Source: Coriobacteriales bacterium
GTDB lineage: Bacteria > Actinomycetota > Coriobacteriia > Coriobacteriales > UMGS124
Direction: 5' to 3'
Assembly: GCA_017515595.1 (NCBI GenBank)
Contig: JAFWFL010000040.1
Coordinates: forward strand, 1 to 32,397
DNA: 32,397 nt
Both the position numbers and the translations under genes were made by a program. Below, in pieces: positions 16,534-25,586 of this stretch. The notes beneath the pieces are model-generated. The model did not search any database. It was not told the origin of the DNA and saw only the letters and a list, made by a program, of their open reading frames with translations. Each line of letters begins with the position of its first letter. The first letter of the stretch is position 1.

Positions 16534-17223
16534 ATGTCGTTTAAGGTGCGCATTATTGTGGCTAGTGTTTGCGCGGTTCTGGCGATTGCATTTATGGCTG
16601 CATATGCGCTGCAAATTCGTGGGGAGGCAGATACCAAACGTGCTGATGCTATTGCACGGTATGGTGGTGAGACAGTATTTGCATATGTTACAACGCGAAG
16701 TATTACGCGCGGAGAGATGTTTTCTGAGCGTAATGTAGAAGCAGTGGAATGGCTTGTTGACCTGTTGCCTGAGGGGGCTCTGACCAACAAGGAACAGTTT
16801 AAAGGCGCGTATGCGGCATCTGATATTGCCGAGAATACCCCGCTTTCATTGGTAAATCTTGAACAAACCGGAGAGCAGCTAGAGGTGCCTTCGCAGAAGG
16901 TCGCGGTAACCGTTGCCTGCTCACTGGTTGGAACGGTAGGAGGAGCTCTTATTCCTCATGATTTAGTTGACATCTATGTGATCTCACAGGGGAGTGCGGC
17001 GGTCCTCGGTATTGGTATTGAAGTTTTAAAGTGTGATATTCGCGGCAGCTCGCAGGCGTCATCTGTGACACTTGCGGTGGATAGATCCCTGGTGGAATCG
17101 GTTATAGCTGCTTCAACCCTCCAAAGCTTGTATCTTGTTTTGCCCGCGGCTGACGCCGCACTTCAGGAGGGTACCGTTGTGAGTAGCCGCAGCGCAACAG
17201 GTTCGGTTGAGGCTGTTAAATAG
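16534..17223 (+). CDS. cpaB: Flp pilus assembly protein CpaB (SAF domain)
   Basis: CpaB/RcpC proteins are membrane-anchored, outward-facing components of Tad pilus machines. The 229-residue protein has one N-terminal transmembrane helix (about 6-26). A SAF-type domain follows ('VFAYVTTRSITRGEMFSE' and 'PLSLVNL'), then a further beta-rich part ending near residue 210. The ribosome-binding site is a very strong GGGGGAGG just before the ATG. A CCCCC run at 16491-16495 could pair with it in the leader. It is the first gene of the Tad operon. Confidence 0.85.
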   Translation: MSFKVRIIVASVCAVLAIAFMAAYALQIRGEADTKRADAIARYGGETVFAYVTTRSITRGEMFSERNVEAVEWLVDLLPEGALTNKEQFKGAYAASDIAENTPLSLVNLEQTGEQLEVPSQKVAVTVACSLVGTVGGALIPHDLVDIYVISQGSAAVLGIGIEVLKCDIRGSSQASSVTLAVDRSLVESVIAASTLQSLYLVLPAADAALQEGTVVSSRSATGSVEAVK

Positions 17224-17257
17224 TTCGTTAGTTGCCCTTGCCAAGGAGAGGATTACT

Positions 17258-18973
17258 ATGATGAGATCCACAAAATGGTTATTGTGCTGCGGCCCTCACG
17301 AGTACCTTGTCTGTGCAGAAGCTCTCGTTAAAGCAGGGCATGTGGGAGGCGTTGAGTGGGAACCGGTTGCTGCCCGCGCAGCCTCACGAATTTCGCAGCT
17401 CAAACATGAAGTTCCTTACATTTTAGTGGCTGACGGTATTTATGATATGCATACACAAAATGCCGTTAATACCTTTGGTAACCTTGTGCAAAACCCCAGA
17501 CGTATAGTGCATGTTGTTGACGATCCATTGTATGAACGGAATGCATGCTGTGGTGTTACCGTGGTAGGTATAGTTGAGCTTTTTGATTTGCTGCAGACGT
17601 TTGAGGCAGATGATGAAGGCGATGATTCTCACGGCTGTTGGGATGGTGACCCGGTGCCTGACGCCGTTCTGGATGATATCTATGTTTGTGAACTGCCGGA
17701 AGCTCTGGTAAACGAAGAGCTCAACATGCTTATTACCCGGGGGGCATCAGGTGGATCAAACCGTTTCTCTCGGGAGAACGGTTTGACACCAAAAATATAC
17801 GGTACATTCGCAGCCAGGGAAGAAACCGAGTCTAATGCGGCTCATTTGCGGGGAATCAGAGCTTCGGGAATGCTTTCGCGTATACCATCCTGTTCAACAG
17901 ATGCTGACGCAGTATCTGAAACAGGTATTCCCGGGGCTAAACAGAACGATACCTACATACCCAAACATTCAATTTCTGTGGTTAGTGAAGCTGATTCTGT
18001 TGAGATAGTTGATGCTCAGCCGAGTGCATGTATTCATTTGGGATTGTCTCCCGGTTCATATCCGGTTATTCGGGCAGAGAATGTCCTTGCTCAGTCTGGT
18101 GATATACATATCCCTACCATTTGTATGGCATCGGCACGCGGAGGTGTGGGTAAGAGCTCAATTGCGACACTTGCGGCATTAACGCTTGCCCGGGAAGGTT
18201 TTGCAGTCGCTTTAATTGATTTAGATTTTCAGTTTGGCACGTGTTTGGGATATCTGGGTTCAGAAGAAACTGACGGTCTTTTTGATGCGGGTCAGATTCC
18301 CTCCGAGATTCTTTTGGACAACCGCACGCTTGCGCGTTGCAGATGTAATCCTGAACCGGGACTTGCAGGTTATGAATTCTGCAGCCAGCCCGAGTATGCC
18401 GAGCTTTTGGGACCGCTTGCAAAAGATCTGATTCTTGCGGCATCGGCACAGGCAGACATTGCGATTGTAGATTTGCCTTGCGGAGTAGGAGAAGCTGCTG
18501 CACAAGCGTTTGAAATCGCCGATAGGTGCCTTTTGGTGTCTGACAGACGTGCTTTGGCCTTGGAGTCACTTGGAGCTCAGCATGCATTATGTGTCCGCAT
18601 GGGTATTCCTCGTACCAAGCTTATCTCTGTTATCAACAGATGTGATCCGCGTCATCGGGATGAAAGCTTTTTCTCACGGGCAAGTTTTGAGCTTCAAACA
18701 CCGCAGATTCTCCGTGTAGCTGACGGTGGTTCAGAAGTCGCGCAGCTCATGTCTATTGGCAGCGCGGGCGAGCTTGTAGCTCTCCGCAACAAGTTTGCTC
18801 TCTCCGCAGCAGATCTTATACATACTATCTGCGCTGATTTGGGATGTGCTCTATCACAGACCGGAAGCGGAAGGTTAACATTGGCGGCAATGCAGCTTGC
18901 TCCGTCAAGACAAGGTAAGAGCAATCGGTTTTGGCAACCTCAAAAGAGCAGACAACTTCTGAGCCAAGTCTGA
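17258..18973 (+). CDS. cpaE: CpaE/TadZ-like MinD-family ATPase for pilus localisation
   Basis: CpaE/TadZ proteins position the Tad machine and belong to the ParA/MinD ATPases. This 571-residue protein has a receiver-like N-terminal part (about 1-115), a long polar linker (about 115-280) and the ATPase domain. The deviant P-loop is 'ASARGGVGKSS' (291-301), with Arg294 where ParA/MinD proteins usually have Lys. The 'DLDFQFGT' segment (321-328) is the second Asp motif. AAGGAGAG at 17243-17250 supports ATG 17258; a following ATG at 17261 is equally possible. The linker is low in conservation and its DNA contains a strong hairpin. Confidence 0.85.
   Translation: MMRSTKWLLCCGPHEYLVCAEALVKAGHVGGVEWEPVAARAASRISQLKHEVPYILVADGIYDMHTQNAVNTFGNLVQNPRRIVHVVDDPLYERNACCGVTVVGIVELFDLLQTFEADDEGDDSHGCWDGDPVPDAVLDDIYVCELPEALVNEELNMLITRGASGGSNRFSRENGLTPKIYGTFAAREETESNAAHLRGIRASGMLSRIPSCSTDADAVSETGIPGAKQNDTYIPKHSISVVSEADSVEIVDAQPSACIHLGLSPGSYPVIRAENVLAQSGDIHIPTICMASARGGVGKSSIATLAALTLAREGFAVALIDLDFQFGTCLGYLGSEETDGLFDAGQIPSEILLDNRTLARCRCNPEPGLAGYEFCSQPEYAELLGPLAKDLILAASAQADIAIVDLPCGVGEAAAQAFEIADRCLLVSDRRALALESLGAQHALCVRMGIPRTKLISVINRCDPRHRDESFFSRASFELQTPQILRVADGGSEVAQLMSIGSAGELVALRNKFALSAADLIHTICADLGCALSQTGSGRLTLAAMQLAPSRQGKSNRFWQPQKSRQLLSQV
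17756..17786 (+). repeat. Strong hairpin inside cpaE linker
   Basis: TCAAACCGTT (17756-17765) is the exact reverse complement of 17777-17786. After one bulged T, CTC (17767-17769) pairs with GAG (17774-17776), leaving a four-base loop TCGG. No T-run follows, so it is not an intrinsic terminator. Confidence 0.8.
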
Positions 18974-19022
18974 AGCATAACAATGAATCCAACCAAAAAG
19001 ATCACATAAAGGAGCGGTCATT

Positions 19023-20348
19023 GTGTCGGTAATGGAACGAGTTGCAAAGAATGCCGGTACCCACCTAAGCGGAGGCCGCTGGTCTCGTTTGCGCTCGAAT
19101 CTGCGTGAGGCCCTGGTTGTAAGACTGGGGTATCGCGAAATTGCCCGCATAACAGATGTTCATGATACTGAGCGGGCAAAAGCAGAGCTCAGCGTGACCC
19201 TGTCTGCTATCTTAAATGAAGGCGGTTTTGAGTCAATGACCGAGACCGAGCGCTCTATGCTTATCCAGGAGGTGATAGATGATGTTGTGGGTCTCGGCCC
19301 TCTCGAAGCATTTATGAATGATGATTCGGTGACTGAGGTTATGGTAAACGGCACGCAGTCGCTCTTTTATGAACAGGGCGGACGTCTCATCCCGGCTCAG
19401 CGTGTTTTTGATAATGATGAACAGATACGTGCGGTTATAGATCGGATTATTGCGCCTTTGGGAAGACGTATTGATGAACAAAGCCCCATTGTTAATGCGC
19501 GTCTTAAAAACGGATACCGAGTAAATGCTGTAATTCCACCCATTGCAATAGACGGTCCGGCCGTGACCATTCGTAAGTTCTCGCATCAGGTGATGACCCT
19601 CGATGCGCTTGTGGAACAGAATGCAATGCCTTCCTGGTATGCGTGGCTTTTGCGTATGGCGGTAAAAAGCAGACAAGATATAGCCGTAGTAGGAGGTACC
19701 GGCTCAGGGAAAACAACCATTCTTAATGCATTGTCCTGCGAAATCGATACCGGGGAGCGCATTGTGACTATTGAAGACTCGGCTGAGCTGAAGTTCCATA
19801 ATCACCCCCATGTGGTTCGTCTTGAAGCTCGTGACGCATCAATTGAAGGCACCGGAGTTATTACCATCCGTGATTTGGTAAAAAACGCATTGCGCATGAG
19901 GCCGGACCGCATTGTTGTGGGAGAGGTACGTGGTGGCGAGGCTATTGATATGCTTCAGGCAATGAATACCGGGCATGACGGTTCGCTTACGACTCTTCAT
20001 GCGGGAACCCCTGAAGAAGCGATTCTGCGTTTGGTTCTTTTGGCACGTTTTGGTATTGATTTGCCGGCATCTATTATAGAAAGCCAGGTTGCAACCGCGC
20101 TTGATCTCATTGTTATGACTATGCGTCTTCCCACGGGAGAGCGGGTTGTGGGAGACCTGAGTGTATGTAAGCGCTCTCGAGAGGGGCTTGTAGAATTGCA
20201 AAGTCTGGCAGTATTTCATGAGTCTTCACATACCTGGGAACTTGTAAGTGAACCGGGCTTTATTGAGCAAGCCGTACATTTGGGTCTGGTAGGTCGGGAG
20301 GAAGCAGAATCATGGCTTACATCTGCGCGTACACGGCTTGCATCCTGA
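19023..20348 (+). CDS. cpaF: Tad pilus assembly ATPase CpaF/TadA
   Basis: This is the hexameric secretion ATPase that powers Tad pilus extension. The 441-residue protein shows a conserved N-terminal domain ('[20 protein letters not shown]', 91-110), Walker A 'GGTGSGKT' (224-231), an Asp box 'TIEDSAEL' (249-256), Walker B around Glu301 ('IVVGEVRG') and a His box '[12 protein letters not shown]' (316-327). GTG 19023 is chosen because AAAGGAG at 19008-19014 is eight bases upstream. A 49-base gap separates it from cpaE. Confidence 0.95.
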   Translation: MSVMERVAKNAGTHLSGGRWSRLRSNLREALVVRLGYREIARITDVHDTERAKAELSVTLSAILNEGGFESMTETERSMLIQEVIDDVVGLGPLEAFMNDDSVTEVMVNGTQSLFYEQGGRLIPAQRVFDNDEQIRAVIDRIIAPLGRRIDEQSPIVNARLKNGYRVNAVIPPIAIDGPAVTIRKFSHQVMTLDALVEQNAMPSWYAWLLRMAVKSRQDIAVVGGTGSGKTTILNALSCEIDTGERIVTIEDSAELKFHNHPHVVRLEARDASIEGTGVITIRDLVKNALRMRPDRIVVGEVRGGEAIDMLQAMNTGHDGSLTTLHAGTPEEAILRLVLLARFGIDLPASIIESQVATALDLIVMTMRLPTGERVVGDLSVCKRSREGLVELQSLAVFHESSHTWELVSEPGFIEQAVHLGLVGREEAESWLTSARTRLAS

Positions 20349-21265
20349 TGGGGGTTTCTGTTATTACGGTAGTCTTAGGTATACAGAAGCAACATGTACA
20401 AAGCATTACTCAAAAGGTTTCGAGGCCCCGGCAATTAAAAGAACGGTTCTATGCTTTGGTGGAATTATTGGGCCACAAGCCGCAACTCATAAAGTTATCG
20501 CGTCGCGAATTCGTGGAGCCGCTGCTTAAGCGCTTACATGAGATGCTGACAGAATATGGGTTCGAATTTACATGTTTTGGAAGCCTGGCTTTTGTCTTTA
20601 TATTGACCATAAGCTTCATGCTGGCCGGAGTTTTTATAAGCCATTCTTTATTTGGGATACCTGTTGGATTGGTATTGTGCGCCACCCTTTTGGTAACGCT
20701 TGTAGGGAGGTATGAATCACGCTTACATAAACAAGAAATCGAACAAATGCCTGAGGTTTTGCGCATACTTTCTGCCGCTTTGGGAGCCGGTAAATCATTG
20801 CCCCAGGCAATTGAATACGCAGGACAAAACCTTACCGAGCCGTTTGGATCGCAGTTTTTGCAGGCTTCGTTTGAGATTAAGGGAGGTTGCTCGGTAGAAG
20901 AAGCGGTTGATGCTCTTTGTGGCAGAGTGCATGCACCGGGAATCGCTTTACTTGCTACCGCACTTACTATTTCGCAAAGAACGGGATCGCCCTTGGATGA
21001 ACTGTTAATGAGAACAGCTCGTATGGTTACTTCAAATGTAGCGCTGCGCAGAGAGCTTGATGTAAAGACTTCTCAAGCACGGTTATCCGCAAAGGTTGTC
21101 TCGGTGATACCTGTTTTACTTGCTGCCGTATTGACGCTTTTATCACCTGACTATAGGGCAGGGTTGTCTACATCAATAGGAAGCACAAGCATATGCATTG
21201 CAATTCTGATGGATGTGCTGGCTCTTTTGATAATCAGATCGCTTATGAACAGGAGCGTATTATGA
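20312..21265 (+). CDS. tadB: Tad inner-membrane platform protein TadB (T2SS F family)
   Basis: TadB forms the membrane platform of the pilus motor with TadC. The 317-residue protein has an N-terminal helix, two central hydrophobic segments (about 90-135), and a cytoplasmic type II secretion F domain. That domain begins at about residue 145 with 'QMPEVLRILSAALGAGKSLPQAI' spread over two helices. C-terminal membrane helices follow. It overlaps the end of cpaF by 37 bases and its ribosome-binding site (GGGAGGA near 20297) lies inside cpaF. Confidence 0.9.
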   Translation: MAYICAYTACILMGVSVITVVLGIQKQHVQSITQKVSRPRQLKERFYALVELLGHKPQLIKLSRREFVEPLLKRLHEMLTEYGFEFTCFGSLAFVFILTISFMLAGVFISHSLFGIPVGLVLCATLLVTLVGRYESRLHKQEIEQMPEVLRILSAALGAGKSLPQAIEYAGQNLTEPFGSQFLQASFEIKGGCSVEEAVDALCGRVHAPGIALLATALTISQRTGSPLDELLMRTARMVTSNVALRRELDVKTSQARLSAKVVSVIPVLLAAVLTLLSPDYRAGLSTSIGSTSICIAILMDVLALLIIRSLMNRSVL

Positions 21266-21945
21266 TTGCCGTGGTTTTAAGCGTTGTCTGTGCTTTGTGT
21301 ATTGGATACGGCAGCTGGGTTATAAGTGATATTGCTTGCGTCATGACAGTTCGAGGGTCATTAAAGCGCTTCACCCGTCGTATGTTGATTATGAGGCAAA
21401 AAGAGCCGGTTCAATTTGAAGATTTGCCCGTTATTGCTCATCTTAAACAAAAGTTTGGTATACAAAAATCAAAACGAGAAGTACGCGCCCTACGTTTGGC
21501 TTGTTTAAGCGAGTTACCCGAGCTTATTGATGTCGTTGCGCTGGGACTGCAAGCGGGAGTCTCATTTGATGCGGCGCTGTCTTTGTATTGCAAGCGTTAT
21601 GAAACTATGCTGGCCGCAAAGCTTGAAGATTGCGAAAGATCCTGGCAATTGGGGCTTACAAGCAGGCGAGAAGCTCTTAATGCATTGGCTCGGGAGCTTG
21701 ACGTAGATGCTTTTACCACATTTGTGTCGACCGTGACGGAGTCACTGGAATTTGGTGCGCCTTTAGCAGCCGTATTAGTAAATCAGTCGCAGGCTGTACG
21801 TGATTCACAAAGGCTTATGGTTGAAGAACGTATTGAACAGGCTCCCATAAAGATGATTGTACCAACTGCTGCTTTGGTTTTGCCTGCTTTGTTATTAACA
21901 ATTATGGGCCCGCTTATGGCTTCAATGGTTACGGTTATGTCCTAG
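21262..21945 (+). CDS. tadC: Tad inner-membrane platform protein TadC (T2SS F family)
   Basis: This is the second platform protein. The F-domain is visible around 'LSELPELIDVVALGLQAG' and 'GVSFDAALSLY', with an N-terminal helix and a C-terminal hydrophobic pair ('LVLPALLLTIMGPLMA'). I choose ATG 21262, which overlaps the tadB stop in an ATGA junction and has AGGAG at 21251-21255. An earlier in-frame ATG inside tadB lacks these. The protein is 227 residues. Confidence 0.88.
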   Translation: MIAVVLSVVCALCIGYGSWVISDIACVMTVRGSLKRFTRRMLIMRQKEPVQFEDLPVIAHLKQKFGIQKSKREVRALRLACLSELPELIDVVALGLQAGVSFDAALSLYCKRYETMLAAKLEDCERSWQLGLTSRREALNALARELDVDAFTTFVSTVTESLEFGAPLAAVLVNQSQAVRDSQRLMVEERIEQAPIKMIVPTAALVLPALLLTIMGPLMASMVTVMS

Positions 21946-21982
21946 TGTCTGACCAATACAATTCTGAGAGAAAGAGGTATTT

Positions 21983-22198
21983 ATGGAACTGCATCCCGGT
22001 ACATTACTTATGAGCGCTTATGCAAAAGCTGTTGCAGCGTGCAGACGTGTTTTGCGGGAACAGGATGGCCAGGGTACAACAGAATATGCTATTTTAGTAG
22101 GTGTTCTGGTTGTTATCGCCATCGTAGCGATCCTCGCGTTCAGAGGCCGAATCCAATCACTGTGGGAGACCATTACCAACTCCATCAATGGTCTTTAG
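21983..22198 (+). CDS. flp: Flp-type major pilin precursor
   Basis: This 71-residue protein is a class IVb prepilin. A 29-residue leader ends in 'EQDG', and the predicted peptidase cut is G29/Q30. The mature protein begins QGTTEY, with Glu at +5 and Tyr at +6 as in Flp pilins. A hydrophobic helix and a short polar end follow. AGAAAGAGG precedes ATG 21983. Its position after tadC and strong ribosome-binding site fit the major subunit. Confidence 0.92.
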   Translation: MELHPGTLLMSAYAKAVAACRRVLREQDGQGTTEYAILVGVLVVIAIVAILAFRGRIQSLWETITNSINGL

Positions 22199-22718
22199 GC
22201 GTTTGCGGGCTCTCCTTGCGGGAGTATGTATTGTTCTGATTATTGGGTTTGTTATTACGATTATTCTTATCTGGAACACCCAACCGGTATCTCTGAGTTC
22301 CAATACATCGTTTTATAAACAACCAAACCAACCGGCTGATGCAGTATCAGAAGATTATTCGGCTTATATAACATATCCTTTAATAAGCACATTGCAGGGA
22401 GAGCTGCAATCATCTCATGCCAATACTTTGGGTTTCAGCGTTACTTGGCTTATACATGATTCTTTGTATAACACTGCGTTACAGATTCTCAAGGAATACG
22501 AAGACGCAGGGTATAGTTTGTATTATGACGGATATCTTGATCTGTTTCATTCTGTATGGGCTTGTGTAATAGCCGTACCGGGTGTATGGGTGGAATATGC
22601 AATTGTGGACGAAAGAGAGGCCGCACTTGGACCGGATAGTTCACAGGAAGAAAACAAATGCCTTCTTACTGTTACGAGACTGGGTGAGCATGCACTTGAG
22701 GATTTCGCACAAAGATAG
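22188..22718 (+). CDS. Unknown membrane-anchored protein inside Tad operon
   Basis: I do not recognise this 176-residue protein. It has a basic N-terminus 'MVFRRLR', one hydrophobic segment (about 8-29) that could be a signal anchor, and a mostly polar exterior with several Tyr and Trp. The gene starts inside the flp stop region (11-base overlap) and lacks a ribosome-binding site, so it is probably translated by coupling. Location between two pilin genes suggests a pilus accessory role. The downstream pilin gene begins inside its 3' end. Confidence 0.6.
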   Translation: MVFRRLRALLAGVCIVLIIGFVITIILIWNTQPVSLSSNTSFYKQPNQPADAVSEDYSAYITYPLISTLQGELQSSHANTLGFSVTWLIHDSLYNTALQILKEYEDAGYSLYYDGYLDLFHSVWACVIAVPGVWVEYAIVDEREAALGPDSSQEENKCLLTVTRLGEHALEDFAQR

Positions 22719-22965
22719 ACAAAGTGCAGTCTGGTTTATGTGGCAAAAAGATATCGGCACAGATTGTACTGCACATGAAGAGGGACAATCGACTATTGAA
22801 TACATTGCGGTAGTCCTTGCGCTCACGGCCATTACTGTTGCACTCATGGCATTTGTGAAGTTCGCAGTGGCAGGGGGTTTTGGTGAGCTTGCTACAAAAG
22901 CAGCATCTCATTCTGTCTCAGGATGGGGATTTCGAGGCTTACTCTATGATGTCTTTATGTTCTGA
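22690..22965 (+). CDS. Second Flp-like prepilin
   Basis: A class III leader is followed by a cut site in 'EEG/QSTIEY' (G32/Q33 with this start), Glu at +5 and Tyr at +6. A hydrophobic helix of about 22 residues follows. The mature tail is longer than that of the first pilin and ends 'LLYDVFMF'. The start is uncertain: GTG 22684, ATG 22690 and ATG 22738 are in frame and none has a strong ribosome-binding site. ATG 22738 would leave a 16-residue leader. It may be a minor pilin. Confidence 0.7.
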   Translation: MHLRISHKDRQSAVWFMWQKDIGTDCTAHEEGQSTIEYIAVVLALTAITVALMAFVKFAVAGGFGELATKAASHSVSGWGFRGLLYDVFMF

Positions 22966-23467
22966 TAGAGATGGATCAGTTTTGACAGGTAAATATCCCA
23001 GGCGCGATGAAGGACAGGCAACGCTTGAGGCTGCCCTTGTTTTGCCGGTATTCATGCTGCTTCTTGCCTTGCTTGTTCAACCGGCGTGTATTCTTTACAC
23101 GCGTGCCGTTATGCAGTCTGCTGCTGCCGAAACCTGCCGAGTTCTTACGACGGCAACTTCGGCTCCTACCAGTTCGGCATTTGCGGAATATACCCTGCGC
23201 AGGCTTTCTGCCATCCCTAACATTAATATCTTTCATACGGGAGGTTCGCAAGGGTGGGATTTAGAGTTTGAAGGGTCGCTGTCTTCGCATTCTGTAAGAG
23301 TCAGTATTTCCGGCAGTGTTGAGCCTTTACCATTTTTGGGCATTGTACCTGCGCTTATGGGAACACTTGATGAAAACGGCAATATTATACTTCATGTGGA
23401 AGTAACTCATATTACCAGACCAAGCTGGCTTGAGGGAGGGTACAGTGACTGGGTGTCTGTTTGGTAA
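22946..23467 (+). CDS. tadE: TadE-like pseudopilin
   Basis: TadE proteins are pseudopilins needed for Flp pilus assembly. The processing site is 'DEG/QATLEA' (G23/Q24, Glu at +5), followed by a hydrophobic helix to about residue 45. A beta-rich outer part of about 125 residues follows. GAGG at 22934-22937 supports ATG 22946, giving 173 residues and a 20-base overlap with the preceding pilin gene. The next codon is also ATG. Confidence 0.8.
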   Translation: MMSLCSDRDGSVLTGKYPRRDEGQATLEAALVLPVFMLLLALLVQPACILYTRAVMQSAAAETCRVLTTATSAPTSSAFAEYTLRRLSAIPNINIFHTGGSQGWDLEFEGSLSSHSVRVSISGSVEPLPFLGIVPALMGTLDENGNIILHVEVTHITRPSWLEGGYSDWVSVW

Positions 23468-25586
23468 GCAACCAGATCAAAATCAGGACTTTGCTTTGGA
23501 GAAGCAGGAACAAACTTTCAGGAAATCTCGCGTACTCATACCTCTCGGCATTGAGCTATTTACTGACCAAAACGGTTCGACTACTATAGCTGCAGCCGTG
23601 GCTTTAATGGTAAGTATTGCTTTGGTGTTTGCATTGGCCACAAATGAGTGGATCACCACCCAGGCTGCAGATGTTCAGGCTGTGGCAGATGCCGGAGCGC
23701 TTGCAGGAATGAATGTGGTAGCTAGTTATGTTACCTGCGCTCAGGTTATTGATGCACTTGTATTAAGTTTGGGTTTTATTGGTCTAGTGGTTTTGGCAGT
23801 AGGGATTGTTCTCTCTTTTATCCCGGTGATTAACAGCCTTGCACCGCCTGTTTTAAAGGCAGCGCAAGCTGTATTAAACGCAAGGACAACTTTATCAAAA
23901 ACAGCTGCAAAAGGTTTGGCTGCCGCAGAGGACGCGCTTCCGTATCTCATAGCCGCAAATTCATTGCTTGTTATCCGTGCGAATGCGACCCAAGCCTCTT
24001 CTTATGTGGGTGTGGCTGTTCCGTATCCCCTGGAAAGCGAGAGTAACTTTGATGATTTGGAGTCATTGGATATTACAGAGAAGACAGATGAAGCTTTAGA
24101 TTATGCCGGTGAGCATTCAGAGCTTGCAAGCAGGCTTGACGAGTTTAAACAAGATGCGGATGAAGCGCTTCTAAAAGGTTGGGCAGCCGATACCGGTTCA
24201 GATATATGTATGCGCGAGCGTGCATCAACTCTTGCGCAACTTGATGATGTATTAAATCCACATTATCCTACGGTTACGGGCTGGGACTTTGGCGTTGCTA
24301 TCCTGCGAGCCAGATCATACTACGCGGTTCGCTTGGCCCATGAAGCTCCGCTCGGCTCACAAATAGATGAGATAGTGCGTTCAAGAGCACGTGCTGCTTT
24401 TTATGATTTTGCGCTTGAGCAGGTTAATGCGAGTACATACACTGTTGCTTATGACGGAACTGTAACATGCGACTTACACAGCCTGCCCCGCAATACGGCA
24501 GATGTGCGTGCAACTCGCCTTTATACCGATACTATATGGCCTTTAACCAGTGAAGCAAACGGAACAACATTGCATGCTTGTCTTGAATGTCAGGGGGCAA
24601 GGGGCGGACTTTGCGGGTACGGAAGTCTGTCGCAAATAGACGAAGGCAGCGTAAATGAGTGTCCTGTATGTCACTTTACGATTACTGATATTGGAATGGC
24701 TCCCTCGGCATCAACATCTATTGATAACGGTTTTGAGTACTATTGGAAAGTTGTGGTTGACGCATCACGTGAATACCAAACAGCTAAAGACAATGAAGAA
24801 GCGCTTGAGCGGGAGTTGCGTGAGGCAGAGGATAACTCAAAAAACCTTTTTAAAGAAGCGCTCGAAAAACTCAGTCCAACCAGGGTGAAGCTTTGTCCTC
24901 CCGGGAGATATGGCTGCATTGCTTTTGTAGTGGCCGGTGGAGCACAAACTCCGTTAGACCTGCAGAATGTATTGAGCAGTGAGGCTCAGCTGCCTGCCCG
25001 CGTGGCAATTGCAGGAGCAGTATTGGCACGCGATTCCACATCTTCGAGTTCAAATATTCTGGCAGGTTTCTTTGATGCACTTGTAGCTCAGGGAGGCACC
25101 AGTGGCGCGGCGATGGGAATTCTTGATGCGGTGATGACGGGTTGGGGAGATTTGCTTGTGTCTTATGAGAACAGCTTTGATGCATTTCATGCAGCAACTC
25201 AAAGTGCATTTGAAGACTTGGAATCTCTGGGATTTGTAGGCCTATCGACTTGGCTGCGAAACGCTCTGGAAGATATTATAACTCTAACCGGTTTAACTCC
25301 TGCAGATACAACCGCGAAGAAACCGGTTCTGACAGACACAAACAGTATAATGACACAAGCCGGTAACGAGTGGTACAGCATACTTCATGCTTATGTTATG
25401 AGTGTTCAGGATCTTCCCCCTGATGCTTCGGTTTCACAGATACTGGCAACACTCGGACAGTTCTTTGAAGAGTATTCCGGTTCGAGCATTATAACCATAG
25501 CCGAGTTTGAAGTTCCGGTTCTGGGGACTAAGATTCCTCTTGAGCTTGATCTAAAATGGCTGGCCGAGCTGGCTGATGCAGCATGA
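23445..25586 (+). CDS. Large TadG-like pilus protein with cysteine-knuckle insertion
   Basis: This protein of about 713 residues has the TadG hallmarks. An N-terminal hydrophobic helix (about 47-66) is followed by 'DVQAVADAGALAGMN'. A second hydrophobic segment spans about 107-131. The leader-like site is 'DQNG/STTIA', with Ala at +5 in place of the Glu of its neighbours. The outer region is mostly helical and unlike any family I can name. It contains C379, C382, C390, C406 and C409, arranged like two CxxC knuckles. GTG 23445 has GAGGGAGGG (23432-23440) four bases upstream; a TTG at 23430 is less likely. It overlaps tadE by 23 bases. Confidence 0.75.
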   Translation: MTGCLFGKQPDQNQDFALEKQEQTFRKSRVLIPLGIELFTDQNGSTTIAAAVALMVSIALVFALATNEWITTQAADVQAVADAGALAGMNVVASYVTCAQVIDALVLSLGFIGLVVLAVGIVLSFIPVINSLAPPVLKAAQAVLNARTTLSKTAAKGLAAAEDALPYLIAANSLLVIRANATQASSYVGVAVPYPLESESNFDDLESLDITEKTDEALDYAGEHSELASRLDEFKQDADEALLKGWAADTGSDICMRERASTLAQLDDVLNPHYPTVTGWDFGVAILRARSYYAVRLAHEAPLGSQIDEIVRSRARAAFYDFALEQVNASTYTVAYDGTVTCDLHSLPRNTADVRATRLYTDTIWPLTSEANGTTLHACLECQGARGGLCGYGSLSQIDEGSVNECPVCHFTITDIGMAPSASTSIDNGFEYYWKVVVDASREYQTAKDNEEALERELREAEDNSKNLFKEALEKLSPTRVKLCPPGRYGCIAFVVAGGAQTPLDLQNVLSSEAQLPARVAIAGAVLARDSTSSSSNILAGFFDALVAQGGTSGAAMGILDAVMTGWGDLLVSYENSFDAFHAATQSAFEDLESLGFVGLSTWLRNALEDIITLTGLTPADTTAKKPVLTDTNSIMTQAGNEWYSILHAYVMSVQDLPPDASVSQILATLGQFFEEYSGSSIITIAEFEVPVLGTKIPLELDLKWLAELADAA

